Source: Candidatus Bathyarchaeota archaeon | GTDB lineage: Archaea > Thermoproteota > CALKCG01 > B24 > DRYS01 | Assembly (NCBI GenBank): GCA_018396535.1 | Contig: JAGTQC010000006.1 | Location: 29,047-93,046 of the forward strand | Length of the DNA stretch: 64,000 nt | Reading direction: 5' to 3' | The notes under the pieces: model-generated | What the model was told of the DNA's origin: nothing | The model's input: only the letters and a program-made list of their open reading frames with translations | Databases searched by the model: none | Program-made: the position numbers and the translations under genes | In this document: piece by piece, positions 44,755-54,707 of the stretch | How the letters are laid out: each line of letters starts with the position of its first letter | How positions within the stretch are numbered: the first letter of the stretch is position 1

Positions 44755-45744
44755 GTGTTCACATTAGATTACGAAGAGGTTCTATCTAGGATTAGAAGCT
44801 ATAACCCTAGGCGTATCTTAATCCAAGCTCCAGAGGGGTTTTCTGACTACGCTCTCAAACTTGCAGATCTAATTAGGGATAATTTCGATTGTAGAGTTTA
44901 TGTATCGGCAGATCCATGCTTCGGGGCTTGTATGCTACCATATGATGCAGCTAGGAAGTTATCGATCGACCTAATAATACATATGGGTCATGCAGTTATA
45001 CCAAATATGAACTCGAATAGAGTTCTATACATAGAGATGAGGTCGGATGTAGATTTAAAGAAGGCTGTAGCAAAGGTTATAGACATCCTAGAGGGTTATC
45101 GTAGAATAGGGCTTGTAACGATAGTTCAGCATATCGATAGGCTGTACGAAGCTAAAGAAGTGTTGGAAGAATATGGGAAAATTGTATACATAGGTAAGCC
45201 TAGGCTTAGAGCTATCTACGATGGACAGATACTTGGATGCGATACAACTGCAGCTGAGGATATAGCGGGTAATGTCGATGCATTCCTCTATATAGGTGGT
45301 GGCTTATTCCATCCTCTAGGTGTAGCTCTAGCAACTGGTAAACCTACATTCGCAGTTGATCCATTCACTCTTCAAGTAACTGATCTAGGAAATGTGAAGA
45401 GAAGGTTCCTTGCTAGAAGATATGCATCGATAGTTAAAGCTATGGATGCTAAGGTTTTCGGTATAATACTTGGTCTACAACCTGGTCAGATGTTTCTAGA
45501 TATAGTTGAAGAGATCGAATCTATTCTTAGAAGATATGGTAAGACTGTCTACATTCTACCGATACATATATTTGACCCAGATATACTTTCAAGTTTCAGG
45601 AGTATAGATGTATTCGTCAACACAGCTTGTCCTAGACTAGCTTTAGAGGATAGCTTCAGGATAGATAGACCCGTATTGAATCCTAACGAAGTTTTAGTCG
45701 CTTTAGGAGTTAAGAAGTGGGATGAACTCTTTAGAGATACCTGA
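44755..45744 (+). CDS. dph2: diphthamide biosynthesis protein Dph2
   Basis: A 329-residue protein with the three Dph2 cysteines: [14 protein letters not shown] (first), [16 protein letters not shown] (second) and [12 protein letters not shown] (third). The non-classical radical SAM enzyme modifies a histidine of elongation factor aEF-2. The GTG start at 44755 follows GGGAG. Its 3' end overlaps the METTL5-like gene by 23 bases. Confidence 0.93.
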   Translation: MFTLDYEEVLSRIRSYNPRRILIQAPEGFSDYALKLADLIRDNFDCRVYVSADPCFGACMLPYDAARKLSIDLIIHMGHAVIPNMNSNRVLYIEMRSDVDLKKAVAKVIDILEGYRRIGLVTIVQHIDRLYEAKEVLEEYGKIVYIGKPRLRAIYDGQILGCDTTAAEDIAGNVDAFLYIGGGLFHPLGVALATGKPTFAVDPFTLQVTDLGNVKRRFLARRYASIVKAMDAKVFGIILGLQPGQMFLDIVEEIESILRRYGKTVYILPIHIFDPDILSSFRSIDVFVNTACPRLALEDSFRIDRPVLNPNEVLVALGVKKWDELFRDT

Positions 45745-46357
45745 TTGGAGAGAGATCGAGATTAAGCTATCTAAGCTTATAGGTTATCCTAAACCTAAAC
45801 CTAGTTTAGAACAGTATTCTACACCAGTCGATCTAGCTGTAAAGGTTTTAAGGTTAGCATACTTTAGGAGGGATCTATATGGTAAAATAGTGCTCGATCT
45901 AGGATGCGGTACAGGTATACTATCTATAGGTGCAGCTCTATTAGGAGCAGAGTATGTTATCGGTATCGATATAGATAGATCAGCTTTAGAAGCTGCTTCG
46001 ATGAATGCGAAGATGCTAAATGTATCAGATATAATAGATTGGGTTCAAGCAGATGTAGCTAACTTCAATCTAAAAGGTAAATGTGATACTGTTATACAGA
46101 ATCCACCATTCGGTGTTCAGCGTAGAGGAGCTGATAGGGTATTTCTATCTAAAGCTCTAGAAATCGGCCGTATAGTGTATAGCATGCATAAGAGTGAAAC
46201 CGATGAGTTTATAAAGAACTATATTGAAAGATATGGAGGTAAGATAGAGGCTATATACATAGCTGAGATAGAGATACCATACCTATTTAGCTTTCATAGG
46301 AAACCTAGACATAGCGTTAAGATAAATGTGTATAGGGTGGTATCTCGAGATGGGTAG
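45722..46357 (+). CDS. METTL5-like RNA m6A methyltransferase
   Basis: A 211-residue class I methyltransferase with SAM motif [31 protein letters not shown] and catalytic NPPF in [10 protein letters not shown]. This layout matches METTL5/archaeal homologues that methylate small-subunit rRNA. It lies in the dph2-csl4-rpoL run and overlaps both neighbours. Confidence 0.88.
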   Translation: MNSLEIPDWREIEIKLSKLIGYPKPKPSLEQYSTPVDLAVKVLRLAYFRRDLYGKIVLDLGCGTGILSIGAALLGAEYVIGIDIDRSALEAASMNAKMLNVSDIIDWVQADVANFNLKGKCDTVIQNPPFGVQRRGADRVFLSKALEIGRIVYSMHKSETDEFIKNYIERYGGKIEAIYIAEIEIPYLFSFHRKPRHSVKINVYRVVSRDG

Positions 46358-46934
46358 TGGTGTACTGAAGAGGGGGGAGCTAGTAGTACCTGGAGATAAA
46401 GTAGCTGTAATAGAGGAATTCGAGCCTAAATACGGATTCTACGAAGATCTAGGTGTTGTAAGAGCATCGATCGTAGGGTACCCTATATTCGATATGGATA
46501 AACGTATAGTCTACATCGAGAAGACTTTATCTAAAAACTCTATACCTAGACCTGGTGATGACGTGTATTGTATCGCATATGAGGTAAGTGATAAAATAGC
46601 TTTCGCACATATAATCAAGGTTATAGGTAGACCTAAAGTTTTCCAACCCCCCTTTACAGGTGTTATACATATATCTAGATTGAAAAAGGCTAAAGTGAAT
46701 AGTATTAGAGAGATAGTTAAGCTCGGGGATCATCTATATGCATCGATAATATCGCGCCGTAACAACGTATATCACCTTACGATTTCTGGACCAGAGTTCG
46801 GTGTTATACTAGCTAGATGCCCATACTGTGGCTTATTGTTAGAGAAGAAGGATCAGAATCTTGTATGCAGTAAATGTAATATAGTAGAGCAGAGGAAGAT
46901 AAGTAAATATTACGGCAACTTTAAGATTGTTTAA
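46350..46934 (+). CDS. csl4: exosome RNA-binding subunit Csl4
   Basis: About 194 residues. An N-terminal barrel ([20 protein letters not shown]) is followed by an S1-like domain ([20 protein letters not shown]) and a C-terminal zinc ribbon CPYCGLLLE...CSKCN. Csl4 caps the archaeal RNA exosome. The open frame extends to 46326, but the ATG at 46350 lies after GGGTGG and starts [16 protein letters not shown], so I chose it. Confidence 0.9.
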   Translation: MGSGVLKRGELVVPGDKVAVIEEFEPKYGFYEDLGVVRASIVGYPIFDMDKRIVYIEKTLSKNSIPRPGDDVYCIAYEVSDKIAFAHIIKVIGRPKVFQPPFTGVIHISRLKKAKVNSIREIVKLGDHLYASIISRRNNVYHLTISGPEFGVILARCPYCGLLLEKKDQNLVCSKCNIVEQRKISKYYGNFKIV

Positions 46935-46949
46935 TCGAGGTTGATCAGA

Positions 46950-47231
46950 ATGGAAATCAAGATAGTAGAAAGAGGGGATAAATACGCTAAGATAGAGGTT
47001 AAAGGGGAGGATCATACATTGCTCCATGCCCTACAGGATGAAGCTCTTAGAGATGAAAACGTCGAGTATGTAGGCTATCATATTCCGTATCCACTCGAAA
47101 GAAGGGGAATAATAGTAATAAGGGTGAAGGAAGGCGATCCGATTGTAGCTTTAGAGAGAGCTGCAAAGAAGTTAATCGAAGATACGGATATGATCCATAA
47201 GTTATTCCTAGAAGCTAGTAAGGGAGCGTAG
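46950..47231 (+). CDS. rpoL: RNA polymerase subunit L (Rpo11)
   Basis: About 93 residues with the Rpo11/AC19 signature GEDHTLLHALQDEAL and VEYVGYHIPYPLERRGIIVI, followed by a helical tail. It heterodimerises with Rpo3 in RNA polymerase assembly. The frame opens at TTG 46941, but the ATG at 46950 with GAGGTTGAT upstream is the better start. Confidence 0.93.
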   Translation: MEIKIVERGDKYAKIEVKGEDHTLLHALQDEALRDENVEYVGYHIPYPLERRGIIVIRVKEGDPIVALERAAKKLIEDTDMIHKLFLEASKGA

Positions 47232-47232
47232 C

Positions 47233-47679
47233 ATGTTTAAACGTGAGGTTAGGGTGTTAGGTTTAACTTATCGTTCTTATGATGATCATAGGTTTATCCT
47301 AGGTGTGGTTTTCCGTGGGAAACTATGGCTTGACGGTATTCTCTACCGTAGATTTGATTGTAGACGTGGTATTCTAGATGAGCTTATAGATATGTTCAGT
47401 GAATCACCACATAGAGGGCAGGTCAGGGTAATAGTTTTAGATAACCTGTTATATTCTGCTATCGATCTACTTGGTGTTGAAAAGATCCACAGTACTTTTA
47501 ATCTTCCAGTAGTTGTATTGGATGATGGTAAAGTTATAGTAGCCGTAGGTTTAGATAACGTGGATGATTTTATGAGGGTAGCTGGATTAGATGGTAAGGT
47601 GGAAGCTTTAAGAGTTGCTTCTATGATAGCGGATAGGCTCCTTGAACTATTAACGTTTAAATCGCAGAGTATTCAGTAA
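47233..47679 (+). CDS. DUF99 family protein
   Basis: A 148-residue protein with EVRVLGLTYRSY, LGVVFRGKLWLDGIL and RVIVLDNLLYSAIDLLGVEKI, the DUF99 endonuclease-V-like pattern. Most relatives have about 190 residues, so this is short. The active-site residues of Endo V are not all evident. It starts 1 base after rpoL, and its function is unknown. Confidence 0.8.
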   Translation: MFKREVRVLGLTYRSYDDHRFILGVVFRGKLWLDGILYRRFDCRRGILDELIDMFSESPHRGQVRVIVLDNLLYSAIDLLGVEKIHSTFNLPVVVLDDGKVIVAVGLDNVDDFMRVAGLDGKVEALRVASMIADRLLELLTFKSQSIQ

Positions 47680-47699
47680 GGTATTTCAAGGTGTAATCC

Positions 47700-48032
47700 A
47701 TGCGCTTTTGTCCTAAATGCGGAGCTAGAGTCATATTAAAGAGGAGAGATAACTTGCTACTACTAGAATGCCATAGATGTGGTTACAATGCTGTAGTAGA
47801 TGAGAATGTGAGAGAAGTATCAGAAGTAACTACTAGTAGGTTTGAAGCGGTAACAATAGTAAGCGGGAATACTGAGAATATTAGAGCTCTACCTACTACA
47901 ACGGCTGAATGTCCTAGATGCGGTTATGATAAAGCATATTGGTGGATGGTTCAAACTAGGAGTGCGGATGAAGCTCCTACTAGATTCTTCAGATGTGTAA
48001 AATGTGGGTATGTATGGAGGGAGTATGCATAG
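47700..48032 (+). CDS. tfs: transcription factor S (TFS, TFIIS/Rpb9-like)
   Basis: A 110-residue protein with two zinc ribbons: N-terminal CPKCGARV...CHRCGY, and C-terminal CPRCGYDKAYWWMVQTRSAD leading to CVKCGYVWRE. The acidic ADE in RSADEAPTRFF is the RNA-cleavage-stimulating tip. It rescues backtracked RNA polymerase. It lies just before pcn. Confidence 0.95.
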   Translation: MRFCPKCGARVILKRRDNLLLLECHRCGYNAVVDENVREVSEVTTSRFEAVTIVSGNTENIRALPTTTAECPRCGYDKAYWWMVQTRSADEAPTRFFRCVKCGYVWREYA

Positions 48033-48092
48033 AATCTAGGTATTAAACTATTTAAGGTGTATAAACCCTCTAAGATATTTTGAAGATGGGAT

Positions 48093-48836
48093 ATGCTCCG
48101 ATTTAGTCTTCCAGATGCTAAACTTTGGAGATATGTATTAGATGCTGTATCAGCATTAGTGGATGAGGTATCGGTAAGAGCTGGACCTGACGGATTAAAG
48201 ATAAAGGCTCTAGATCCTAGTCATGTAGCTCTTATAAATCTTGAGCTTAGACCAGAGGCTTTCACAGACTATGAGTGTGATGAGGAGACTAGCATCGGTT
48301 TAAGCCTACCAGAGATGCTTAAACTCATGAAGAATGTTAAAAGCGGTGAATCCATGACCGCCTTGCTTGAAGATGGAAAACGTTTAAGAATAGAATTTGT
48401 AGGTGAGTATAAGCGTACTATTAGACTCCCATCACTCGATCTAGCTGTCGAAGAGATACCTACACTTAAAGTAGATTTTACCGTTAGAGCTAGACTTGTA
48501 TCTAGGAGTTTAAGATCTACTGTTAAGGAGGCTGAAACAATAGCTGAAACGATTAGGTTTAGAGCTACTAAAGATAAGCTTATGGTTTCGGCTAAGGGTG
48601 AAGTTAGTGCTCTAGATATAGAGTATACCGTTGGTAGTGAAGCACTATTAGAGTTAGATGCAAGAGAGGAAGCTGAAGCATCATACAATGTCGAATTCCT
48701 ATCCGAAATGGTAGATTCAGGCTACAAGATTGCTGATATAGTAGATCTAGAGTATGCGTCTAATATGCCTTTAAAACTAACGTTTAATTTGATAAATGGA
48801 AAAGTTGAGTACTATCTAGCACCATATGTAGAGTAG
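48093..48836 (+). CDS. pcn: sliding clamp PCNA
   Basis: A 247-residue protein with archaeal PCNA features: FSLPDAKLWRYVLDAVSALV, GLKIKALDPSHVALINLEL, the interdomain loop around LPSLDLAVEEIPTL and a C-terminal LKLTFNL...YYLAPYVE. It forms the replication clamp. Thermoproteota often have several PCNAs; only one is in this window. Confidence 0.95.
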   Translation: MLRFSLPDAKLWRYVLDAVSALVDEVSVRAGPDGLKIKALDPSHVALINLELRPEAFTDYECDEETSIGLSLPEMLKLMKNVKSGESMTALLEDGKRLRIEFVGEYKRTIRLPSLDLAVEEIPTLKVDFTVRARLVSRSLRSTVKEAETIAETIRFRATKDKLMVSAKGEVSALDIEYTVGSEALLELDAREEAEASYNVEFLSEMVDSGYKIADIVDLEYASNMPLKLTFNLINGKVEYYLAPYVE

Positions 48837-48843
48837 CCTCATA

Positions 48844-49749
48844 CTAGATTCTACCTATCCTATACCTAGGATGCGTTCGATCAACTCTGGATCCATCTTC
48901 TAGTTTAACCTGGCTTAAAGCTGCATCGACCATAGCTACAGCGGGGAATACTAGCGTAGAGTATTCTATAGGCCCATATAGTATGAAATCAGCTCCAGCT
49001 GCTATAGCTAGGATAGAAGCTGAAACACCGCATAGATCTCTAACCTCCCGACCCATGCTTCTACGTAGACTCTTCCAAGAAGCGACGGCGTTATGAGCGC
49101 CACAGCCGGATGGGTATCCTATTCTATCTTTGATAGACCATATAGCCATTGATGCGGATCCTAGCGAAGGAACATCGAGGACTCCTGTATCTATGAGGAT
49201 CTTATCGATACCATAACCTTTAAGCTTCTCTACAAATTTATCAGCTGCTTCGACTCTATGTCTCCAACCGATTATACCTGGACCGAATGTGAGGAGAATG
49301 GTTGCTGATACATCTGCCTTATTTATAGCTTCCAACTCATCATCTTTACTATGAGGATTTACGGAATTATATATTATTCTATCTGCTATACCTGCTTCAC
49401 GGACATAATCTAAGCCAGCTATCCTAACCTTATCTGTTATACCTCCCAGCAGTATAGGTATACTCGTATTATCAGATACATACTCTAGATATCTACGCAT
49501 AGCTTCCGGTGTGGATGCTACGACATCTACCATACATGGGTTGCCTGTTCTCTGAGAGAGTTCTAGCTGATTATCTAAGAGACGCTTAGCCTCATCCTCC
49601 TTGAATAATCCCCTAGACTCATCTAACACGATCGAATGTTTATGGTAGAATATGGATCCTATAAGGACTACGGGTCTAAGCCCAGGTTCTCCCCCAACTT
49701 TTACACCATATATATCGAATATCTTCTGTTTACACGATAATCTCCACAT
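48844..49749 (-). CDS. mtrH: tetrahydromethanopterin S-methyltransferase subunit H-like protein (MtrH)
   Basis: A 301-residue TIM barrel with the MtrH pattern: KIFDIYGVKVGGEPGLRPVV, GSIFYHKHSIVLDESRGLF, LDYVREAGIADRIIYNS, LIDTGVLDVPSLGSA and YPSGCGAHNAVASW. MtrH moves the methyl group between methyl-H4MPT and a corrinoid protein. No mtrA-G genes are nearby. Stand-alone MtrH in non-methanogens probably links methyl-H4MPT to corrinoid proteins, here plausibly the CFeSPs. It is divergent from the SIS gene. Confidence 0.92.
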   Translation of the reverse strand: MWRLSCKQKIFDIYGVKVGGEPGLRPVVLIGSIFYHKHSIVLDESRGLFKEDEAKRLLDNQLELSQRTGNPCMVDVVASTPEAMRRYLEYVSDNTSIPILLGGITDKVRIAGLDYVREAGIADRIIYNSVNPHSKDDELEAINKADVSATILLTFGPGIIGWRHRVEAADKFVEKLKGYGIDKILIDTGVLDVPSLGSASMAIWSIKDRIGYPSGCGAHNAVASWKSLRRSMGREVRDLCGVSASILAIAAGADFILYGPIEYSTLVFPAVAMVDAALSQVKLEDGSRVDRTHPRYRIGRI

Positions 49750-49841
49750 ATTCTACACCTTATATAGTACAGACTCCATCCTTAAATATCCTACCCAATA
49801 TAAAGCTTTAATCTTATTACGTATATCTAGGTGTAGTCGAT

Positions 49842-50882
49842 ATGCTTCATAAAGGATTTATGCTAGATGAAATAGAAGATATACCTAGAGCTATAAGCGA
49901 ACTAACCCGGCGGATAGATGAATACTTCGTAGAATTTGCTAGGGTATTCGAGGCTAGAAGGGTTAGGAGGGTATTCCTAGTTGGGTGTGGGTCATCCTTT
50001 AATTCAGCGTATATAGCATCATACGGGTTTGATAGAAGGCTGTTCGAAGTTTATAGCGAAACATCTTCATCCTTCGCGTTATATACTGATGGCCTATCTA
50101 GTACCGATTGCGTCATAGGCTTCTCTCGTAGCGGTGAGACATCCGAGACTGTATGGGCTTTAGAAAAAGCAAAGTCTAGAGGATGCGTAACAGTCGCATT
50201 CACTAATAATCTAGATAGTAGTATGGCTAGAATAGCCGATGTAGCTATACCTGTATACGCTGGTGAGGAGAAATCGGTTGTTATGACTAAGACCTTCGTA
50301 AACCTCTCTTTATCAGGATTATATATGGGTGCAAGGATATCTAGGAGAGAACAGTTAATCGATGAGTTTAAGAATCTCGATAAGATAGCTTCGAGTATAC
50401 TCGAGGAGTCTAGGAATCTCGAGGATAGATCTACATCTATGTTACTAGGTGAATCTTCAGTATACTGTATAGGTGAAGGGGTATGCTATGGATCTGCACG
50501 TGAATCAGCTATAAAGCTTATAGAAACCTCTAGGATTCTAGCCTCATATTTCCATGCTATGGAGTTTAGGCATGGACCTATATCGATAGCGGATGAGAAA
50601 CCTATAATTACCATAGCGTTAAAGGATTCATCATGGAAGTATATCGAGAAGCTTATTGCTGATATAGGGTCTGTAGCGTCGAAGCTTATATTGGTAACGA
50701 ATTCTGATGAATACTGTATGGAGCATACAATAGCCTATAAGGTATACTCTGATAAACCTGCTGAGTTATTAGCAGCGTTAGCCGTCATACCTATACAGAG
50801 GATAGCATATAGAGTAGCCTTATCTCGTGGATTGGATCCAGATAGACCGAAATATCTATCTAGGTATATTAAGCTGACTTAA
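49842..50882 (+). CDS. SIS-domain sugar isomerase (GlmS/AgaS-like)
   Basis: A 346-residue protein with two SIS domains. The first has FLVGCGSSFNSAYIASYGF and CVIGFSRSGETSETVWALE; the second has CIGEGVCYGSARESAIKLIE and EFRHGPISIADEKPI. It lacks the glutaminase domain of GlmS, so it likely isomerises or deaminates amino-sugar phosphates. Its 3' end overlaps the convergent pectate-lyase-like gene by 14 bases. Confidence 0.88.
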   Translation: MLHKGFMLDEIEDIPRAISELTRRIDEYFVEFARVFEARRVRRVFLVGCGSSFNSAYIASYGFDRRLFEVYSETSSSFALYTDGLSSTDCVIGFSRSGETSETVWALEKAKSRGCVTVAFTNNLDSSMARIADVAIPVYAGEEKSVVMTKTFVNLSLSGLYMGARISRREQLIDEFKNLDKIASSILEESRNLEDRSTSMLLGESSVYCIGEGVCYGSARESAIKLIETSRILASYFHAMEFRHGPISIADEKPIITIALKDSSWKYIEKLIADIGSVASKLILVTNSDEYCMEHTIAYKVYSDKPAELLAALAVIPIQRIAYRVALSRGLDPDRPKYLSRYIKLT

Positions 50883-52266
50883 TAGCCTTGATTCTTCTAT
50901 GTTTCAACAATATCATCACGGATGATACAGCTATGGTACATGCTAGAATCAGACACGCGATAAGCTCCAACCTAACGTATACGTTTAAGGTTGTTGTTAA
51001 CGTGATAGATCCGCCACTCCTATACTTGATATATACCCTTACCGTATAGCTTCCAGGTATGCTATAACTATGCTCTACAGTCTTACCTACCCCCTTACTT
51101 CCATCACCAAAATCCCATTCTATAGATTCAACCCATTCAGAGATGCTACGAGGGGGAGGTATATCTGCGTATAAGGTTATAGATTCGCCTATAGGTATAG
51201 CGAAATCTGTAACGTACATCGGATGACCACTTTTTTCACCGTCAGGTATCCTACGCATAATCCTAGGATTAGCTGGGTATGGGCATCCAGCATAAGCTAT
51301 AATTTTAGATTTGAGCTCTTCGGTAGCAGGCTCTACCGGTGCTTTATAATAGTCTTCACGTATGAAAACCTTCTCAGGATTCACAGATTCGCATAACCCG
51401 CTAGATAGGAATAGGTTTCCTATGAGCTTTATATAACCGTTTTCAGGATCCCCGCCGAGACTACTCTGGAATATGGTTGTACATTCTTCGAATATGTTTG
51501 CTTCAGCTAAAACTCTACCATGCATAGTCGAACCTATACAGTAGCTTTGACAGCGATAATAGTAGTTGTTGTAGACGTCGACCTTACCGAATCTAAGCCT
51601 TGGATGTCTTTGTATTGTTTCGTAGAAGAAGTTATGGTGTAGCGTCACCTGTATGGCTTCATCCATAATGTCTGCTGGGTCTGCTCCTATAAGCATAACT
51701 TTGTTATGACTCCAGAATCTACACCATGAAACAGTAATGTTAGTAGCTCCACGGGTTATATCTATCAATCCATCACCCCAGTTTACGAAGTCACAGTGAT
51801 GGATCCATATATTATGAGCGCTATTAATTATCTGAATAGCATCTCCATCACCGCTATCAAATCTTATGTAGGCTATGATGACATGCGAAACACCATCCAA
51901 TATTAGACCGTTACCACTTATCGTGATAGACGCATTCCTTCCATCTATAGTTTTATATGATGCGACTCTTATAGGACTCCTAAGCTTTATAATACCTGAA
52001 ACCTTGAATATTATCCATAGCGGTTCAGGTCTTTCGGCAGCGTATCTTAAACTACCAGGGCCACTATCTGCAAGCGTAGTTACATAGTATACATCACCAT
52101 GCAGCCCGCCGATCGTATCACCACCAAAGCCTATACGGTCGTATAGTAGATCTGATAAACCTGATGTAGAAGCACTGCTTATCTGATTAATCATAGGAGG
52201 AGACGATATTATAGTCGATAGGATGAGGATAGGTGTTAACAGTATCCAGACTGTATGGGCAGACAT
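50869..52266 (-). CDS. secreted pectate-lyase-like protein with PKD domain and C-terminal anchor
   Basis: A 465-residue protein. A signal-like hydrophobic N-terminus (residues 7-22) is followed by a right-handed beta-helix of polysaccharide lyase family 1 type: GGLHGDVYYVTTLADSGPGS, TIDGRNASITISG, IWIHHCDFVNWGDGLIDI, TVSWCRFWSHNK, VTLHHNFFYETIQRHPRLR. A PKD domain (WDFGDGSKGVGKTVEHSYSI) and a final membrane helix with a basic tail (KHRRIKA) follow. It probably cleaves pectin-like polysaccharide at the cell surface. Confidence 0.88.
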   Translation of the reverse strand: MSAHTVWILLTPILILSTIISSPPMINQISSASTSGLSDLLYDRIGFGGDTIGGLHGDVYYVTTLADSGPGSLRYAAERPEPLWIIFKVSGIIKLRSPIRVASYKTIDGRNASITISGNGLILDGVSHVIIAYIRFDSGDGDAIQIINSAHNIWIHHCDFVNWGDGLIDITRGATNITVSWCRFWSHNKVMLIGADPADIMDEAIQVTLHHNFFYETIQRHPRLRFGKVDVYNNYYYRCQSYCIGSTMHGRVLAEANIFEECTTIFQSSLGGDPENGYIKLIGNLFLSSGLCESVNPEKVFIREDYYKAPVEPATEELKSKIIAYAGCPYPANPRIMRRIPDGEKSGHPMYVTDFAIPIGESITLYADIPPPRSISEWVESIEWDFGDGSKGVGKTVEHSYSIPGSYTVRVYIKYRSGGSITLTTTLNVYVRLELIACLILACTIAVSSVMILLKHRRIKAIKSA

Positions 52267-52334
52267 AACTGCTGAGAATATATTTCTTCAAACAACTTCT
52301 TAACTATTATTTTCGAAGGAGTATATCATCCCCT

Positions 52335-53309
52335 CTATTTTAAATTCCCATTATCTTTACATATGGATTCTATGTACTCCATAATCTTCTCTGCTAGTAT
52401 TCTTGCTATAGACTTCTGTGCTTCTATAGTACTTCCACCTATATGCGGCGTCAATATTACGTTATCAAACTTTACTAGATCGCTATCCTCTAAAGGTTCA
52501 TCTTCGAATACATCTAGAGCTGCACCTGCTATCCACCCCTCCTTTAAAGCTTTGATTAAGGCTTTCTCATCTACTATAGATCCTCTAGCCGTGTTTATTA
52601 GAAAGGCTGTAGGTTTCATAAGCTTTAACTCTCTTTCACCTATCATATGGTAGGTTTCCTCTGTTAGAGGGGTATGTATGGATACATAGTCTGATATCTT
52701 GAGTAGATCGCTTAGCTTATCTATAAGCTCTACGCCTATCTTTGAAGCTGCCATACGATCTACGTATGGATCATATGCTATAACCCTCATACCAAAGGCT
52801 TTAGCTAACTCTGCAACTCTAGAGCCTATACGACCTAATCCTATTATCCCTAATGTTTTACCCTTGAGCTCTAAGCCTACTCCCTCACTCTTACACCATA
52901 ATCCTTTCTTCACTTTAGAATCTAGCTGCGGTATCTTACGCGATAAAGCTATCATGAAGCCTATTGTTAACTCTGCTACAGCTTCTATCGATGCTTCAGC
53001 TACCGGTACGACTATTATACCTTTAGATCTAGCGTAGTCTACATCTATATTATCTAAGCCTATGCCAGCTCTAGCTATAACTTTAAGACAATCAGCACAA
53101 TCTATTAATGCACGAGTTATTCTACGTCTACTCCTAACGATAACTATATCGGCTCCTTTTAAGAGTGAAGCAAAATCCTCATCGTCTACGTCATATGCTC
53201 TAATAACCTCAGCTCTACCTTCTACAATCTTAAAGAATTCTTCATCTATAGGATCTCCTACGATGATTTTAGGAATCTTACTCAGTTTCGACGCCCCCGG
53301 ATTGTACAC
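52335..53309 (-). CDS. serA: D-3-phosphoglycerate dehydrogenase / 2-hydroxyacid dehydrogenase
   Basis: A 324-residue D-2-hydroxyacid dehydrogenase. It has the NAD motif LGIIGLGRIGSRVAELAKAF, the catalytic Arg in INTARGSIVDEKAL, the Glu in DVFEDEPLED and the His in TPHIGGSTIEAQ. It has no ACT domain. GLDNIDVDYARSKGI favours 3-phosphoglycerate dehydrogenase, but glyoxylate/hydroxypyruvate reductase is possible. It follows the aminotransferase gene on the same strand, suggesting a serine/glyoxylate pathway. Confidence 0.88.
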   Translation of the reverse strand: MYNPGASKLSKIPKIIVGDPIDEEFFKIVEGRAEVIRAYDVDDEDFASLLKGADIVIVRSRRRITRALIDCADCLKVIARAGIGLDNIDVDYARSKGIIVVPVAEASIEAVAELTIGFMIALSRKIPQLDSKVKKGLWCKSEGVGLELKGKTLGIIGLGRIGSRVAELAKAFGMRVIAYDPYVDRMAASKIGVELIDKLSDLLKISDYVSIHTPLTEETYHMIGERELKLMKPTAFLINTARGSIVDEKALIKALKEGWIAGAALDVFEDEPLEDSDLVKFDNVILTPHIGGSTIEAQKSIARILAEKIMEYIESICKDNGNLK

Positions 53310-53349
53310 ATTACATATCTAAAGCATACTTAAAAGCTTTAACGTACAC

Positions 53350-54513
53350 TTATATACATAAACTACCTGCTAACGTCTTAGAAGCTTCTAGTACAGATGA
53401 TCCAGGTTCGATTTTACATCCGAACTCTATCAACGTATTTTCGATCGATTGAAGAGTATAGAAGACCTCCATAGAGGATATCATACCCATACAACCTATG
53501 CGTATTATCCTATCCCGGAGCTCACCCATACCGCGTGCTACTAGTATTCCATACCTATCTCTAAGCATCGATACCACCTTATCTACAGATATATTTTCAG
53601 GCGGTTCTACGGCTACTATGGTTGGGGATCTATACTCTAGTCTAGGTAGGGGTTTGAATCCTAAAACTTCTAAACCATTATAGAAGGCTTTAGATATAAT
53701 TCTATGCCTAGCTATGCGATTCTCAAGCCCCTCCTCTACTAGCATATCGAGGGCTTCGCTTAGAGCGTAGAAGAGAGGAATAGATGGTGTAAATGGTACT
53801 TCGCTACTAGAGCTATACTCTAGATACTCTCTAAGACTTAGGTATAAGCTTCTAGGTTTACATCTATAGACCTCTTCTACAATCTTCTCACTAATAGATA
53901 CGAAAGATATTCCTGGCGGTGCTGCAAGACATTTCTGGCTAGCGGATGCGCATAGATCTATACACCAGTCATCGACCATAAGTTCTACGCCACCTGCAGC
54001 GGATACAGCGTCTACTATCGTTATCAAACCTCTATTATTAGCTTCGATACATATATCTTTTAGATCTTTTACGAGTACACCTGTGGATGTTTCACTATAT
54101 ACTACTAGTATAGCTTTAAGATCTCTATGATTATCTAAAGCCTTCATAACATCGTCATATGTTGGTGCATATCCTAGAGGAGCCTTTAGATGTATAGGTA
54201 TACCGCCATAGGCTTCTATCGTTTTAGAAGCTCTGGTACCAGAGAAGAAGCCTGTATCTATCAACAGGACTTTATCTCCATTTGATATAGTATTGGCTAT
54301 AGCAAATTCGACAGCAGCAGTACCGGAAGCTGAGAGTATTGCTATAAAGTTCCTAGTTTTGAATAGATATTTTAACCCCTCTTGTAGTCTAGTATATAGT
54401 TCCTTAAATTCACGGCTTCTATGACCTATGATCGGCTTCAACATAGCGTTCATAACTCTACGTGGAACCGATACGGGTCCTGGTAGTAGAGATAAATACT
54501 CTTTGTAATCCAT
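53350..54513 (-). CDS. serine-pyruvate/alanine-glyoxylate aminotransferase
   Basis: A 387-residue class V PLP aminotransferase. LLPGPVSVPRRVMNAM begins the chain, ILSASGTAAVEFAIAN follows, VDAVSAAGGVE carries the PLP Asp, and CASASQKCLAAPPG holds the Schiff-base Lys at about 193. It interconverts serine or alanine with glyoxylate or pyruvate. It pairs with the SerA-like dehydrogenase 40 bases downstream. Confidence 0.9.
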   Translation of the reverse strand: MDYKEYLSLLPGPVSVPRRVMNAMLKPIIGHRSREFKELYTRLQEGLKYLFKTRNFIAILSASGTAAVEFAIANTISNGDKVLLIDTGFFSGTRASKTIEAYGGIPIHLKAPLGYAPTYDDVMKALDNHRDLKAILVVYSETSTGVLVKDLKDICIEANNRGLITIVDAVSAAGGVELMVDDWCIDLCASASQKCLAAPPGISFVSISEKIVEEVYRCKPRSLYLSLREYLEYSSSSEVPFTPSIPLFYALSEALDMLVEEGLENRIARHRIISKAFYNGLEVLGFKPLPRLEYRSPTIVAVEPPENISVDKVVSMLRDRYGILVARGMGELRDRIIRIGCMGMISSMEVFYTLQSIENTLIEFGCKIEPGSSVLEASKTLAGSLCI

Positions 54514-54707
54514 AGCGATATATCGAAGATTAGAATGCTAAGTAAACGTATTTAGAGTTTATCATGGCTAATTGTATGAAAATCCGTAATAGACGGTTAC
54601 TCACATCATTCATCTAGAACCTTACATCGATAGAAGTATCATACCAAACAATCGAGTGTTAGTCATTCAGATATATATACCGATATTAAGGATTTTAGAG
54701 GGAAGAT

